The position numbers and the translations under genes were made by a program. From the NCBI GenBank assembly GCA_964017195.1, contig OZ024892.1:14416071-14480070 (forward strand): 64,000 bases of DNA, read 5' to 3'. Shown in pieces: positions 26,973 to 37,988 of the stretch; positions within the stretch are counted from its first letter, which is position 1; each line of letters starts with the position of its first letter. The DNA comes from Siderastrea radians (lineage: Eukaryota; Cnidaria; Anthozoa; Scleractinia; Rhizangiidae). The notes beneath the pieces were generated by a model that was given only the letters and a program-made list of their open reading frames with translations, did no database searches and had not been told where the DNA came from.

Positions 26973-27146
26973 AAGCCACTCCTCAACCCACGACAAACAC
27001 AGGTCATCAACACACACCACATTGTCCGGGATCCTCAAACCTATCAACTGTACACTGAACCGAGCAGCAAGTTCTATCAACTGGTCTACAACAAGCGAGT
27101 GATTGATCCCCACACATTCAAGACGTACCCCTATGGATATCAGTGA
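26973..27146 (+). pseudogene. polB 3'-end remnant in the right terminal region
   Basis: 57 codons and a stop on the plus strand match the polB C-terminus at 6783-6957, with substitutions concentrated in the first part (TYQLYTEPSSKFYQLVYNKR against TYQLFTYPQQKQYQLVYNKR). It shows that the inverted repeats once reached into coding sequence. Confidence 0.85.
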
Positions 27147-27147
27147 A

Positions 27148-27602
27148 GGAACATTCATTCAAAGGAACACTAAAGGATTTCGTTTGTAAAAACCCCAGGA
27201 ACATTAAATTTTTTTTTCTAACATGGCGTCTCTTTTTTTTTATTATTTTTTATTTTTTGGAGTCCAGGGATCACCCCCGATGCTCAAATTGGACTTTGGA
27301 CTTTGAGCCCGCGTTTTCTCAGCGGTTTTGCTCTATCCTGAGCCCACGATCCTTTTTCATACTGCTCAGCGGTTTCCCATCCTAAAACACGTGACTTCCG
27401 GTTTAAACCACTTCCGGTGACGTCACTTCCAGTTCCGGCCATGTGACTTCCGGTTGCCTGAGCCCGCGATCGTTTTTTCCCACTGGTCAGCGGTTTCCAC
27501 CTGCCGTTACTACGCAACCCCATAACCAATCACACATTAGAACAGGGGGTGTGTATGCAAATTAACGTGAGAAATTTGCCCCAATGAGCCCACATTACTA
27601 CT
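27148..27602 (-). repeat. right terminal inverted repeat
   Basis: Inverted match to the left TIR with one copy of the 260-bp motif unit. It ends CATTACTACT, next to the CATTTG target duplication. Confidence 0.9.
27385..27455. promoter_or_regulatory. ETS/CRE/E-box cluster in right TIR
   Basis: Inverted single version of the left cluster: CACGTG (about 27388-27393), ACTTCCGG repeats and TGACGTCA (27418-27425). One ETS site is mutated (ACTTCCAG). Confidence 0.6.
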
Positions 27603-27608
27603 CATTTG
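27603..27608. repeat. right target-site duplication CATTTG
   Basis: Exact repeat of 6057-6062. Confidence 0.93.
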
Positions 27609-28813
27609 TCTCCAGTAATAAAGAAGTTTATTTTTTTCCCAATTGCTCGCATTTCTGACAGGATGTTCTCTCTTAGATCTTAAGCCGAACACTTGGCGGC
27701 TTCTTCGCAGATTTCAATGTGCTTTCCTTTCGCCTTTCCTTTCGTCTTTCAGGTCCCGGCAGCTTGGGTAGTCTTACCCAGCTCAAATAATGATGCCTTC
27801 GGCATTTTACAGCCGACTTGATATTATGACTTTAAAATTTCCGTTTATTGCCCCCCTTTGAACGGCACTCGTACTTAACGAAAGTCGCTTTCCAACATAA
27901 AAACACGCAGAATTTGACACCATTCTTGTCGGCATGTTTGTGCTATTGTTGTAAGGCGGTAAGTTGAGCCTCCCCTCTGTCAACTGCAGGTAATTATCCT
28001 GATACCTAGGTGTTTTAATCTCCTCAGACCGGAAAAAGTTTCCAAATCATATTTTGGCTTTTTTCTCGAAACTAATTTTTCAAGAAATTGGGCGCACATT
28101 TTAAGTTCACGTTCAGCGAGTTTTCAACCATTTTAGCTCACATTTGGCAACAATGTTGCCACATAATTTGACACCAAAACTCTACCTCCGAATTTTATTT
28201 TTTGCTTTCATTCAAAAGTTATGAGCCGTAAAAGAAAGAGGAGAGGTGTTTCTTTGAACTTCAAAGTTTAACTGAGTGCAGAAAATAAACCAGGCCAGAT
28301 ACAAAAATTCCGAGACACGGTTTTTGAGACAAAGGTGTGAGGAATTCGGCGCGATGTTCGTCTTTCTCTCCAGATCATTCTTGACTGGAGCCGAACCGAT
28401 TTTGTGAACGATGTACTTTTTAAAAACGTAGTCTCTATTTTCGACACAGTTGTCTGTTTTCTTTATCTAAATACGTTTTCGTAATCTTCAATTATTAAGC
28501 TTTCAGAAAATATATAGTTTGTCAGGGTCCTTGTGAAACGTCTGACGCTCAAACGGTGAAAACGCAGTGTTATCATTTGGGGTACCCTGATACCTTAACG
28601 GACACAAGAAAGAGTTTTTTAGTCGAAACTTTTTGTAGCCTTTTCTGGATAAACCAGGAAATTAGTAAAATTAGTAAAACAGTAAATTACACGTCTAACT
28701 GTGAGTTTATTTTGTTGTGACTGTGTAATCTGTCACATCTGACATTGTGCTGACAGAATATGCCAACTCATGCATTTGAAATCTAGTTCATATAAAGAGA
28801 GAACTAAAAGCAA
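27609..28813. other. gene-free flank
   Basis: AT-rich host DNA without a supportable coding frame or recognisable repeat terminus. Confidence 0.5.
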
Positions 28814-29511
28814 GGGAGGCTAGAATCTACGGTGGGCTACTGAATTTTGTCGAAACAAAACACTTATCGGTGAAAACCAGATAAGTATCAACAAAATGTG
28901 CTGAAAGGGTCTTCTTGTATTTGTCTTTCCTCCAACATATGCACTAAGAAAAAAAGTTCCGCAAAAATTTACTCCATTCAGCACTGTCGAAGGTCTCGAA
29001 AATAGATACAAACATCACCTTTCGACATGTAATGTGAAATCGTGTTGGTGCTTATCTATTGAACCGTCTATTTCGTTCAGAAACAAAACGAAATTAGCAA
29101 CAAAACGTTCACTGAATAAAAAGATGAAATCGCGCGCATTCGTCGACATTCGGTACACTACAAGTTTATTTAGCTGCTAAAAGCTTTACGAAGAAGGATC
29201 GCCCGAAGGTACTCCCCTTGCGATCTTCATGTTTTTTCACCTGTATTTCCATTGCGTGTACTTAAAAACCGAGGATGTTTGAATTCCAACTGAACGCGAC
29301 TTCTTAAAAATGGCAAAGTTAATCCCGTTTTTCCGAATCGCAAAAATAGCTCCTGCAAAACAAAAAAATCGCCCATCCGGCAAATTAAGTTCGCGTAAAA
29401 ATTTAGTGCTATGCGATATTCACCCTCTCCTATTTAATTTGACAAATGTCTACGTTTGTTACTTGATTTTACGCATACTGCCTATTTTTCGTTTGCTCGC
29501 GGCTAAGTATA

Positions 29512-29892
29512 AAGCCCTGGCCAAATGAAGTCGCAAGTTATCTCAAGTCAGATGAAAACTTGCATTTAACTTAAGTCTCCGTTTGGCCATAACTTGCGAT
29601 TACTTGCGATGACTTGCGTTCACTTTGATGGAGCTCAAATTTGCATGCAAGTAAGTGAAGGTTTTCACCGTTTGCGGCCACCCAAAGCCGGCAAGTCGTC
29701 GCTAGTTGGCTTCAGTATTGTTTTTCTTTGTACGGGCACGCGTGCAAGGCTGCACTGAAATTGCTCTTTTTCTACTTGCGTTGAACTTGCGTCTACATGC
29801 GAGTCCTTTTTACCACCCTGATCGCAAGTTTGTGTTCCCAAGTTCACATTTTCGAACTTGTGTTGACTTGTGACTCCGTTTGGCCGGGCTTA
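29512..29892. repeat. MITE with GCCCTGGCCAAACG-type ends, copy A
   Basis: The ends AAGCCCTGGCCAAA and TTTGGCCGGGCTTA are inverted. The interior is rich in ACTTGCGA/TCGCAAGT motifs. The same element is at 51369-51739 in the other block, so it predates the duplication. Confidence 0.7.
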
Positions 29893-30263
29893 AGAAAAAT
29901 GTTGCATTCGATATTAATGAAAAACACCCTGTAAATTGGCATTTCCATTTTCTATCTGCTAATACAAGTATACTCATAAGGGCTACTCAAACTCTGGATA
30001 GCGTATGCTATTCACTTCCGAGCGAAGCAGTTTTCTCCTAGTGCGAATTTTTGCCGCCATCTATAGCTATTAGGAGATAAAATGTGTAATATGCTACTTA
30101 AAATGTCAACTTTCATCTACACACTGATAACAGTGGTCAGGGTTGTGGATTGCTATACCCATCTGATCGGCTTCACTTCTGTAAAACACTTGAACTGAGA
30201 AGCCCATACACTGAATGAGTTTTAACCGATTGCACTCCTTTATTGCCATCTGGTTCTCGGAGC

Positions 30264-31208
30264 TCATGCCAAATTAATGTCTGAAGTGTGTGAACGCTCC
30301 ATTTGTGGAGTAGCAGAACCTTCCCAGTTCAAACCCAGTCTGCCTGCTTGAGCAGGTGTAATTTGAATCTTTTGCCGTCGTTTCTGTGAGATTTTCTTCA
30401 AAGCTTCCATAAATATTGGCATTCTAAAGGTGTACACAAATGGGTTGACCATCGAATTTGCCAAATGTAGAGCATTCACAAATAACACCACGGGCGGGGG
30501 AAAACATCGTAGGCAGAAGTCTTTGGTAGTATACACAACAAACGCTGGAAGCCAAAACAACAGTGACACAGCGGTGACAATGAATATTGTTCTAGAAAGT
30601 TGTAAGTTATGCTCGGTAGACTGTCTGTCGTTAACTTCTATTTCAGCTGTAGTGTGGCGCAGTCGATTGCGTATCTTAAGATAGCTTGCACATATCACCA
30701 AAAGCGAAATAAAAAGGCACGTATGAATGGCGAAAAAAACATATGCCCTGTCCACTTTATAGTAATACATCGATACTACAGACAGACCACCCATGCATAT
30801 CCCAACTACCCAAATGATAGCGATGCTGTAAATGTAAACGCTGGTGTTCAGTACACGGTGGCGAATGGGCCATAACACGGTGAAAACCCGCTCCAGAGAA
30901 ATAAGAGCCAGGAAAAGCACAGACGTACTCGAAGCAAGGAGTTGAAGCGCTGACGGTGGACTCTTTATACTATTTTCTTGTCCTCTAATTGCCTTCATTC
31001 TAGGGATCTTCTCAGTCGCTAGGACGATGGGTTCTGCGATTCCCACAAGTAAATCAGCGACTGCAAGGTTGATCAGGAGAAAACAAGTTCGTTTATGATG
31101 GAGTTTCTGCGTCCAGAATACAAAAATAGTAAACGCGTTTCCAAAGATGATTAAAAATGATTCCAGAACGTAGATAACGACGAATACTATGGCCGTTGAG
31201 CTTAGCAT
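30264..31208 (-). CDS. class A (rhodopsin-family) GPCR, copy A
   Basis: 314 residues in one exon, seven hydrophobic spans. The N-terminus is almost absent, so TM1 (IVFVVIYVLESFLIIFGNAF) begins at about residue 6. TM2 has LAVADLL and the end of TM3 reads LISLERVFTV (E/DRY variant). TM6 has FWLPAFVVY and TM7 NSMVNPFVYTF (NPxxY). Position 3.32 is Gln, not Asp, arguing against a monoamine ligand; the ligand is unknown. A near-identical paralogue is at 52029-52973. The frame is intact. Confidence 0.88.
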   Translation of the reverse strand: MLSSTAIVFVVIYVLESFLIIFGNAFTIFVFWTQKLHHKRTCFLLINLAVADLLVGIAEPIVLATEKIPRMKAIRGQENSIKSPPSALQLLASSTSVLFLALISLERVFTVLWPIRHRVLNTSVYIYSIAIIWVVGICMGGLSVVSMYYYKVDRAYVFFAIHTCLFISLLVICASYLKIRNRLRHTTAEIEVNDRQSTEHNLQLSRTIFIVTAVSLLFWLPAFVVYTTKDFCLRCFPPPVVLFVNALHLANSMVNPFVYTFRMPIFMEALKKISQKRRQKIQITPAQAGRLGLNWEGSATPQMERSHTSDINLA

Positions 31209-32232
31209 GTCTTTGTCGATTGCGGTGGGTGTACCCTTTTTTCTCGGGCTCAGTAGTTGTGAAGATTGTTTTAGTCCTAGGTATCCAAATATTCAGTAAC
31301 GTAATAAAGTTGTATAACTCAAGCTCTGAAATGCCAAACTGTCATTCACCACACGTACAGTTTAAACAGAAGAGAGTTGCGAAATATCTTACTTTGATCT
31401 AAATGTCAGAAGAACGTGTTATTTATATTTAAATTGCAGTAGTTAAAATTCTGTTTTGAATAATACCTATGACAGCGGTCACGTTTAGAGACCATTCTCT
31501 TCGACTATGTTAACTCAGTTTCATTCAATTTCAGAGAAAAGTGTCTCTTTAAAAGGACATTTGTCCTGAGATTTGAAGCGACAAACCCAGATGTATCTTC
31601 TTTTTTTTTTTCAACCTTTTGTCTTGACAGCCAAGGTCTTTGATGATAAATAGCCATGTTTAGATATTTACATTAGTTTTGCCTGTGTAATAAATCCCTC
31701 TGTGCTATGATGAACGTTTGTTGCCGAGTTTGATATTGCACATCTTGGATGTCCGGTCACATCCATTACTTTCCCAGTAAATTATATTTGTAGAAAAGTT
31801 CATTATAATTATTTTTCTTCTGAAAAACTTCTGAGATGAGGTTCAAGCGCGAATTCGGTAGTAACAATTTGAGTTTCCGAATATTTGTCTCCAAAATTAA
31901 ATAATCTATCAGCACGCATCGTTATAGGATAATCTAATCTATTTCCCTTTAATTTGGGAATTCCGTAAACTTTTACGATTATCAAATTATAGAAGCATAG
32001 GCTCAAAGTTAGGGCAGCATGACGATTGAGTGATTTTATTAGCGATTTCAGCAGAGTAGATAAGTATTTACAATGCTAAAAGACTAAGATTTTTTTTTAC
32101 GAAAAACCTTCTAAACACTAAACAGTATTTTCTCCGAAAACAGTAAACATTAAAATATTGGCCAATTTAACAGCAAACACTAAAAATTGTGGGCAAATAA
32201 CACTAAACTCTAAACCCCATTCAGACCCTCAG
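31209..32232. other. upstream region of receptor copy A
   Basis: AT-rich. Largely alignable with the corresponding stretch before copy B (52974-53770), including the GTAACGTAATAAAG and TTTGTCTTGACAGCCAAGG blocks. No other gene seen. Confidence 0.55.
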
Positions 32233-33120
32233 ACAAGGTTTTACGTTGTCGTAAATTTTAAACGGTCTTTCAATATTGAATAAAAGTAATCAAAACAAGA
32301 TTTCAGGTGAAAGAAATAACCACATAATACATAATTTGTTCAGTAACACCAAGTAAAATTACTAGCGTTTTTCGGGCGGCCTGATTGGCTACTCAAACTC
32401 TGGATAACAAGTTTTTGCCCATCTATCAGAAAACACCACATGCCATGTTAACTAAGACAATCAGATTTAGCTCGGTGTCGAAGAACACTGGTTGATTTTT
32501 ACCTCCCCACTTCGCGGCTCGGTAAGTATTCACCAGAATTCACCGCCACTTCGGTGAATAATTGTTACTCTCGAAATCGAGTTGCTATAGGCAACGAGGC
32601 GTACAGTTAACAATTGTCTATTCGATCACATACAGCGACATTGAGTGTAATAAGGGACCGGTCATTATTTATCGCCTGGGGGGGTGCAGAGTATTTTCGT
32701 TGCTACACCGTAGGATTTACCTGATCCCCCCGTAAAGTATTTAGTTTTTTGATGATCCCCCTTATCGGTAGTGGAGGGTTTCATGATCCCCCCCCCTCCT
32801 CCCACAGCCACCGAAAAATGACAGTTTACAATAAAATATACAATAGAATACAATTTTAATGCCCATACGTGGGACGAGGTCTCCCTCAATGTTCGAGCCA
32901 GAGACTCATGTATAAAACGTAGGACTTAAAATTAAAATACACTAAAGTATATGCTATTAAAAGTATATAAAATTTATCTCACCCATTAAAAATAGAATGA
33001 TAAAAAGGACGAAACTAACACCACCCCCTCCCCTTACCCTTACCCTTACCCCATACTTTAATATGCAAGTGATATCTATAATGGTACTTACGTCTCATGG
33101 ACCTTGAACAACAACTGCGG

Positions 33121-34290
33121 TTATTTGTTCATCAGATATGAACTGAATTGTCGTGGAAGGCTACTCTGTTCATCCAAATCCGCGAAAACAAAGTCATTGT
33201 CGCTCTCTGCCTCCTCATTTTCGAATTCTTCATCCTCCGATTCCACTTCATCTTCATCACTCGACAGTTCTTCTGCAATTACATCCTCATTGTTGTGTCG
33301 GTAATAGTGACATCGAATAGCCTTCACTTTGTCAAGCTTCCGACCGACAGTAGTCAAACCATGCTTGTTAAGATACAAGTCAAGTTCTCTTACTCGCAAC
33401 TTTTCCACTTTGCCACCCTCAATGAGGGTGTTCCATTGAAAGTCCTTATATGTTCGTCCGGCCTCTTGCTTCCTTCGCTCCTCAGCTGCTCTTGTTCTTA
33501 TGTCCTTTCTGATATCAATATCCTTCAGATGATTAACATATGTAATAACATGCTTCTCATCGACATTATATTTTGTGCAGAAGCTCTGGATGGTATCTCG
33601 ATTGTTTATAATACTGTCAGAATGTTTATCATACAGGTCCTTAAGACATTTTCTCGGGAGATAGTCATCTGGTGTCCTGCCTGTCGATTTCGTTTGATAG
33701 ACATCCATGAAATGTCCAGGATTGTTTTGGTCTGGCACAGGTTGCGGAATTCTCTCCGTTTCTGGTCCGACCCATCTATTGTGAGAACACCAAGAACAGA
33801 GATTGGAACTTCCATCTCTTGACTCCCTACAGGCATCACGACAGAATTCCATAAAGAGTTCTCCACGAATATAGTGGTCTTCCACAAACGATTCGACCTT
33901 TCTGAAGTATGCTGCACCAGGCACTTCTGCTTTGTTTCTTTCTGATGCACCCCGATGGTTATCGAGGTAAACAGAACTGAAAAAGAATAATTCGTCAGGG
34001 GGCTCACTCACTTTACTCTTGATATATTCTTTAAGGACAGGGGCATCGTCAATTCTCTCGGCAACCTGACTGCATACGTACCAGGCATTTTTCTCCATTC
34101 GTTTCTTTTCGTACTCTTCGTACGACTGGAGAGACATTTGTTTGATTTCCTCTTCTGAAAGATCCTCAAACCTCCTATATTTTTCCCATTCTAGAGTTGC
34201 GCCATCCACATGTACAAGAGCATCAGAAATTGCCGAGTTTGTCCTTTCGGCTTCACCTTGCCCGCTGTCGCCCCTTGAACGAGTAGTCCA
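33121..34290 (-). CDS. transposon-encoded protein, C-terminal exon
   Basis: The frame opens with GDSGQGEAERTNSAI near 34290 and includes the conserved EKNAWYVCSQVAERID segment. Cys clusters (CRDACRESRDGSSNLCSWCSHN) and a SAP-like motif near residue 280 (VRELDLYLNKHGLTTVGRKL) follow, with an acidic tail. This protein type is widely repeated in coral genomes (recollection). It is the 3' part of the gene whose earlier parts are 34430-35560 and 35583-36500. Catalytic residues of a transposase fold were not identified with certainty. Confidence 0.65.
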   Translation of the reverse strand, partial: WTTRSRGDSGQGEAERTNSAISDALVHVDGATLEWEKYRRFEDLSEEEIKQMSLQSYEEYEKKRMEKNAWYVCSQVAERIDDAPVLKEYIKSKVSEPPDELFFFSSVYLDNHRGASERNKAEVPGAAYFRKVESFVEDHYIRGELFMEFCRDACRESRDGSSNLCSWCSHNRWVGPETERIPQPVPDQNNPGHFMDVYQTKSTGRTPDDYLPRKCLKDLYDKHSDSIINNRDTIQSFCTKYNVDEKHVITYVNHLKDIDIRKDIRTRAAEERRKQEAGRTYKDFQWNTLIEGGKVEKLRVRELDLYLNKHGLTTVGRKLDKVKAIRCHYYRHNNEDVIAEELSSDEDEVESEDEEFENEEAESDNDFVFADLDEQSSLPRQFSSYLMNK

Positions 34291-34389
34291 GTACCTCTTG
34301 TGAACCTATAATTTCAGAGGCATTCTAAAACAATATTGCTCATTGTCTTCAGGGATAGGTGCATTGTTTGTGCCCTTATCTTATTGTTC

Positions 34390-35590
34390 TTATGGCCAAT
34401 CATGTGAGATGTTCAATGAGGTGCTGGTCGACTCCCTTGAACGATGACATCGCACTCGGTAATCGGAATTGTGAATCCTTGCTAACTCAGCGTCTCGAAA
34501 TCTTACTTCATAGTTTGAAACCCCAACGCCCGGACCAGCATCTGTAAGGTCAGCCCATCGTGGCTTTACAGGTGGAAGGCAGAGATCTCCAAGAACTTCA
34601 AGCCCATGTTTACATGAAGTAGTTACCTTCAAAATCCTGTCCTTTCTCGCATCTTTTTCCATGGAATCAACTTCTTCTTTAAACAAATCATCAACGGCAT
34701 CTAAAATGCGTTTCGTGACTGGTATTATCTGACTAGCAAACAGAGCCCTGTTGTGCTCTGACATTTCTGTGTCCTCGCAAAACTGCAGCAAATTATCAAT
34801 CCTTAATTTCAAGTGTTTCGCTCTCTCTTTTTCATAAGTGAAGAATTTACAGTTACTTTCTGTTTCTCCGGTTATGTTGTCTAGGTCATCTGACTCTGTC
34901 ATATCATAATAAAGAAAGAGGTCATCGTGTAGTCGCGCGCAGCATTTACGAAATCCCAGTGAATACTGTGGACTGCCGGGTGTCAGTTCGTCAACCTCAA
35001 AAGCCAATGGATCCTCATATCGCAAACGGAGCGTTTCGCTGGCCCATACAGTGCCTGACGATCCCACTATTGCCTTGGGCCGGACAAATACATAATGCCG
35101 ATCCTCCTCAGTTATCAGCTTTTCTTCACTTTCATTCATTACACTAGTCTTCGTGAAAACACGGTGAGAACCCGGAGTCACATATACCATTTTCTCAGGC
35201 CAGTCGTACTTTGGCAACTTCCTTGCTTTAGAGTGATCTGATATTGTCAAGATCCTAAGATTTCTGGCTTTGTCAAAACCTTCAGATGTACCTGGTCTAA
35301 GGTAGGCCTTATCATCGGTGCTTCTCATGAAGCAAAACTTTCTCGCGCTGGAATTTCGGGCACCCCAGAATCGTCTTTTTATGTTTTTGACGTGTGCTCG
35401 CTGGTAGTGAGTGTTTTCGTTTGTGTTCTCTTCGCCTTTTGGTGGCTTTTTCCAACAAAAAAGGCCTTTTCCACAATGGCGCTTCGCTTGGAGACTTCTT
35501 TTGTTTCTCGGTCTAGCCCTGTTGTACACTGTTGTAGCGGATTTAATTAACTTCTTCCCACGTTGAGCTAGTCGGTAGTTGGCTATTGAA
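34390..35590 (-). CDS. transposon-encoded protein, middle segment
   Basis: The frame carries YNRARPRNKRSLQAKRH, WASETLRLRYEDP and the strongly conserved RWADLTDAGPGVGVSNYEVR, then RDAELARIHNSDYRVRCHRS block, after which it runs into non-homologous sequence until 34390. The continuation (GDSGQGEAERT) is about 140 bp further, and both junctions carry TCGTTCAAGGG. This is either an intron or a small insertion. Upstream the frame is linked to 35583-36500 by a shift at the T7 run 35597-35603. Confidence 0.62.
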
Positions 35591-36500
35591 AGAAGGTTTT
35601 TTTCTTCACCCTCTGGCCGGTATAGAGGACCATATCATGCCGTCTACCATGATAAGATGATTTATCCTCAATTGCCTTTGCAATAAATTCTTCATCTTCC
35701 TCATCTAGCTGGAGCTTTGGACCTTGGTTTAACAACTTTCGCCTCTTTAGTCGATTACATTCGATAAGGCTTGAAGCTTGGCGCTTCAGCATTTGGCGTT
35801 TTCTCTGATAATTACTATCGGTGGGGTCGCAGTGAAGAAGCCCCTCCGTGTCTTTAACTTTTTCCTTGAGTTTTTGTACTTCGCTTTGGATTTCTTTTAA
35901 CGTTTTGGATGACCAGATACTTGTTTTCTTTTGATACAGGTTTTCCTTCTCTTTTATCTCCTTCTGTAGCTTTTCCTTCTTGGAATTTAAGCGCAACCTA
36001 ACAAGGTCGGCTGCCGCCTCATTAGCATTTTTTACCTCTTCAACTACGAATTTAACTCTCTCCGTCATAGACGGAAGATTGTCAGGATCGAAGCCTAGGA
36101 CTATCATTTCTTCCCTAGAGTATATTGATCGCAAAATAACTCTAAGACAAATTTTATCCCATTCTGAGTCCATAGTAGAAACGATACCTTGCACGGTTTC
36201 CTTATCAAGAACAAGAGCACCATTTCCACTTTTGGTACCACATGCACTAAAAATATCCAAAAGCAACCACTCCAAATCGACTTTGTCAGGACGGAGTGCG
36301 ATATACTCGAAACCCTCACTTATGCGAATGATATTGATCCTGAGACCATGTTTTTCATGAAGTAAAGCTTCGCGAAAGGCAACTCTCTGATATTTTGTTG
36401 GTGCCCCAGAGTGAAGAGGTTGAAACGCGAGAAAGTACACCAGTGCTTCTTCAAAGGAGATTGAAGACTTAATTCGTGTTTTAGCATTGGCATCTTGCAC
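35583..36500 (-). CDS. transposon-encoded protein, N-terminal segment
   Basis: 305 residues: an ordered region with SFEEALVYFLAFQP and EWDKICLRVILRSIYSREE, a long coiled coil (RLRLNSKKEKLQKEIKEKEN onward), and an EDEEFIAKAIE...HGRRHD end. The frame is lost at seven T at 35597-35603 (plus strand), where the alternative frame continues into the next segment. More N-terminal coding probably lies upstream to about 36560. Confidence 0.6.
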   Translation of the reverse strand: MQDANAKTRIKSSISFEEALVYFLAFQPLHSGAPTKYQRVAFREALLHEKHGLRINIIRISEGFEYIALRPDKVDLEWLLLDIFSACGTKSGNGALVLDKETVQGIVSTMDSEWDKICLRVILRSIYSREEMIVLGFDPDNLPSMTERVKFVVEEVKNANEAAADLVRLRLNSKKEKLQKEIKEKENLYQKKTSIWSSKTLKEIQSEVQKLKEKVKDTEGLLHCDPTDSNYQRKRQMLKRQASSLIECNRLKRRKLLNQGPKLQLDEEDEEFIAKAIEDKSSYHGRRHDMVLYTGQRVKKKTFFQ

Positions 36501-37988
36501 CGGAAGGAAAAGTTGATCTAAGACATAGAGCAGACCTTGAAATTTGTGCTTTTTTCCTCTGAAATTGCTCTCGATAATTCTTCCTCAATAATACCCCTAT
36601 TTTGCTCTAGAGTGCAGCTTTGTTGAGACTTTAGAATCACCATCTTCTTTTTTCCCTGAAGAAGTTAAAAGGTAATAACGTCTTTATAGATCGAAAAATT
36701 CACAGTTATTTACACATCTTAAATATTTTTTAATGAAACTATGGGCTTGAGAAATGAATATTAACGATTCACCCAGGAAGGCATAGGTGCGCGACAACTG
36801 CAGACTAGACTGCGTGCGACGCGGTCTAGATCTTGTAGCGAGCGGCGAAACCGCGAGCTGCGAAAAGCGCTGGCGCGGACTCGCCTTATTCTCAATAATT
36901 AAGTTGGATTTTTTTAGCATTGTTTTTATATCAGGGTGGAGTTCCACCGGTATCATTGGCGCTGCAAAGAACGCTCGAAGTAGCGAAATTCGTTTGAGTT
37001 TAGTATTTTGTTAACATGTTGACAGTGTGTTACAATAAATTTGTTCCTATTGTTTCTACAAGTTCCGTTTCTTTGTGAGGTCGCGTTAATTTTCTTAAGT
37101 TTGAAATCTTTCGATTTACTTTCTTTTATAGGAAAGTATTTTCCCTTCACTTTGCGTTAATTTAAATCGCGTTAATTTCGCTGTAATATTAAAGGTAATC
37201 TGAGAAGTCTGATGGACTGTAGTCTGCATTTGACGCACACCGATCCGCCGGTTTTGTTTATGGCAGTGTCACATTGCCGTTTTAAGTAAAGTTTAATAAT
37301 TGTAAGCATAGTTTAACATATCTACCTTTGACCTGCAAATTATAAGGAGGTCATTCAGATGGGAACAGTCCTATCTAAATTTTAGTACCACAGATACCAG
37401 GATTTACAGTCTTCAAATACAAAGTATCTCTTTAAGTATGATTAATATCCGCGCGACATTTCGACGTTTCAATGTTGATATTACTATTGCATGTGTATTA
37501 TACAGTTTTCACTCATTACTTTACATTCGAACTACGAAGAAACTGTTACTTTTTTTTCTTCGTCGTGGTTTTAGTAACATCGAAACGTCAGACAACATTT
37601 AATAGCTTTATATTTCTTCATCATTTATTTATCTGGTCGTTGTCGATATCTGATACAAGGCGCTCAGTTCTCGCCCTTCGCTCACTTCGCTTTTCGTTAT
37701 GGCATCGTTTTTGGGTACTTCCAACACTTAAATCCAAATGCTGTCCAAACCGATCGCCTTTGTCGTCCAGATTGCTAAGCTTTTCTTTCATGTCTTCCAT
37801 CCTTGCTTTCCAATGTCTGCAATCTCCGCAGCGCGCTAACCATATATATTAAATAATGCTTTATTGTTGTGACATATTAACTTTATTGTTGTGACATATA
37901 AAACTTTGACATGCAAGCCGATACCATCAAACGTGGACACATAACTCGTTTTATAACTGCGCTGACTTGCTTTCATTAAGCCTTTTCA
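36501..37988. other. transposon spacer between divergent genes
   Basis: AT-rich, no supportable gene. A GC-richer patch lies at 36780-36890. It probably contains the divergent promoters and 5' exons not recognised here. Confidence 0.45.

Larger units (their letters stand above)
6063..27602. mobile_element. Polinton/Maverick (adintovirus-like) endogenous element, 21.5 kb, complete ends
   Basis: The element begins AGTAGTAATGTGGG and ends with the inverted complement, with a perfect 6-bp target duplication and terminal inverted repeats of several hundred bases. It carries the diagnostic Polinton gene set: protein-primed PolB, rve integrase with chromodomain, FtsK/A32-type packaging ATPase, adenain-like protease and double-jelly-roll capsid protein. 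Base composition is visibly richer in G+C than the flanks. Several genes are broken by single-base indels or stops, so this copy is probably not intact as assembled, although the exact ends and duplication argue for recent arrival. Adintovirus-like is an assignment by gene content, not by phylogeny. Confidence 0.95.
28814..32650. repeat. segmental duplication copy A, left part
   Basis: It aligns with 48755-48868 and 50769-54856. Shared landmarks are GAATTTTGTCGAAACAAAACA, CGAAGAAGGATCGCCCGAAG, the receptor gene, and GACAAGGTTTTACGTTGTCG. It continues after the inserted transposon at 40191-41510. Confidence 0.85.

Noticed and set aside
26973..27146. Second polB gene at the right end
   Set aside because: Only the last 57 codons and a separate internal scrap are present; no polymerase motif or start.
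6063..27602. Free viral contig or bacterial contamination
   Set aside because: The exact target duplication, host-type flanks on both sides and eukaryotic TATA/Pol III signals show an integrated element in an animal genome.
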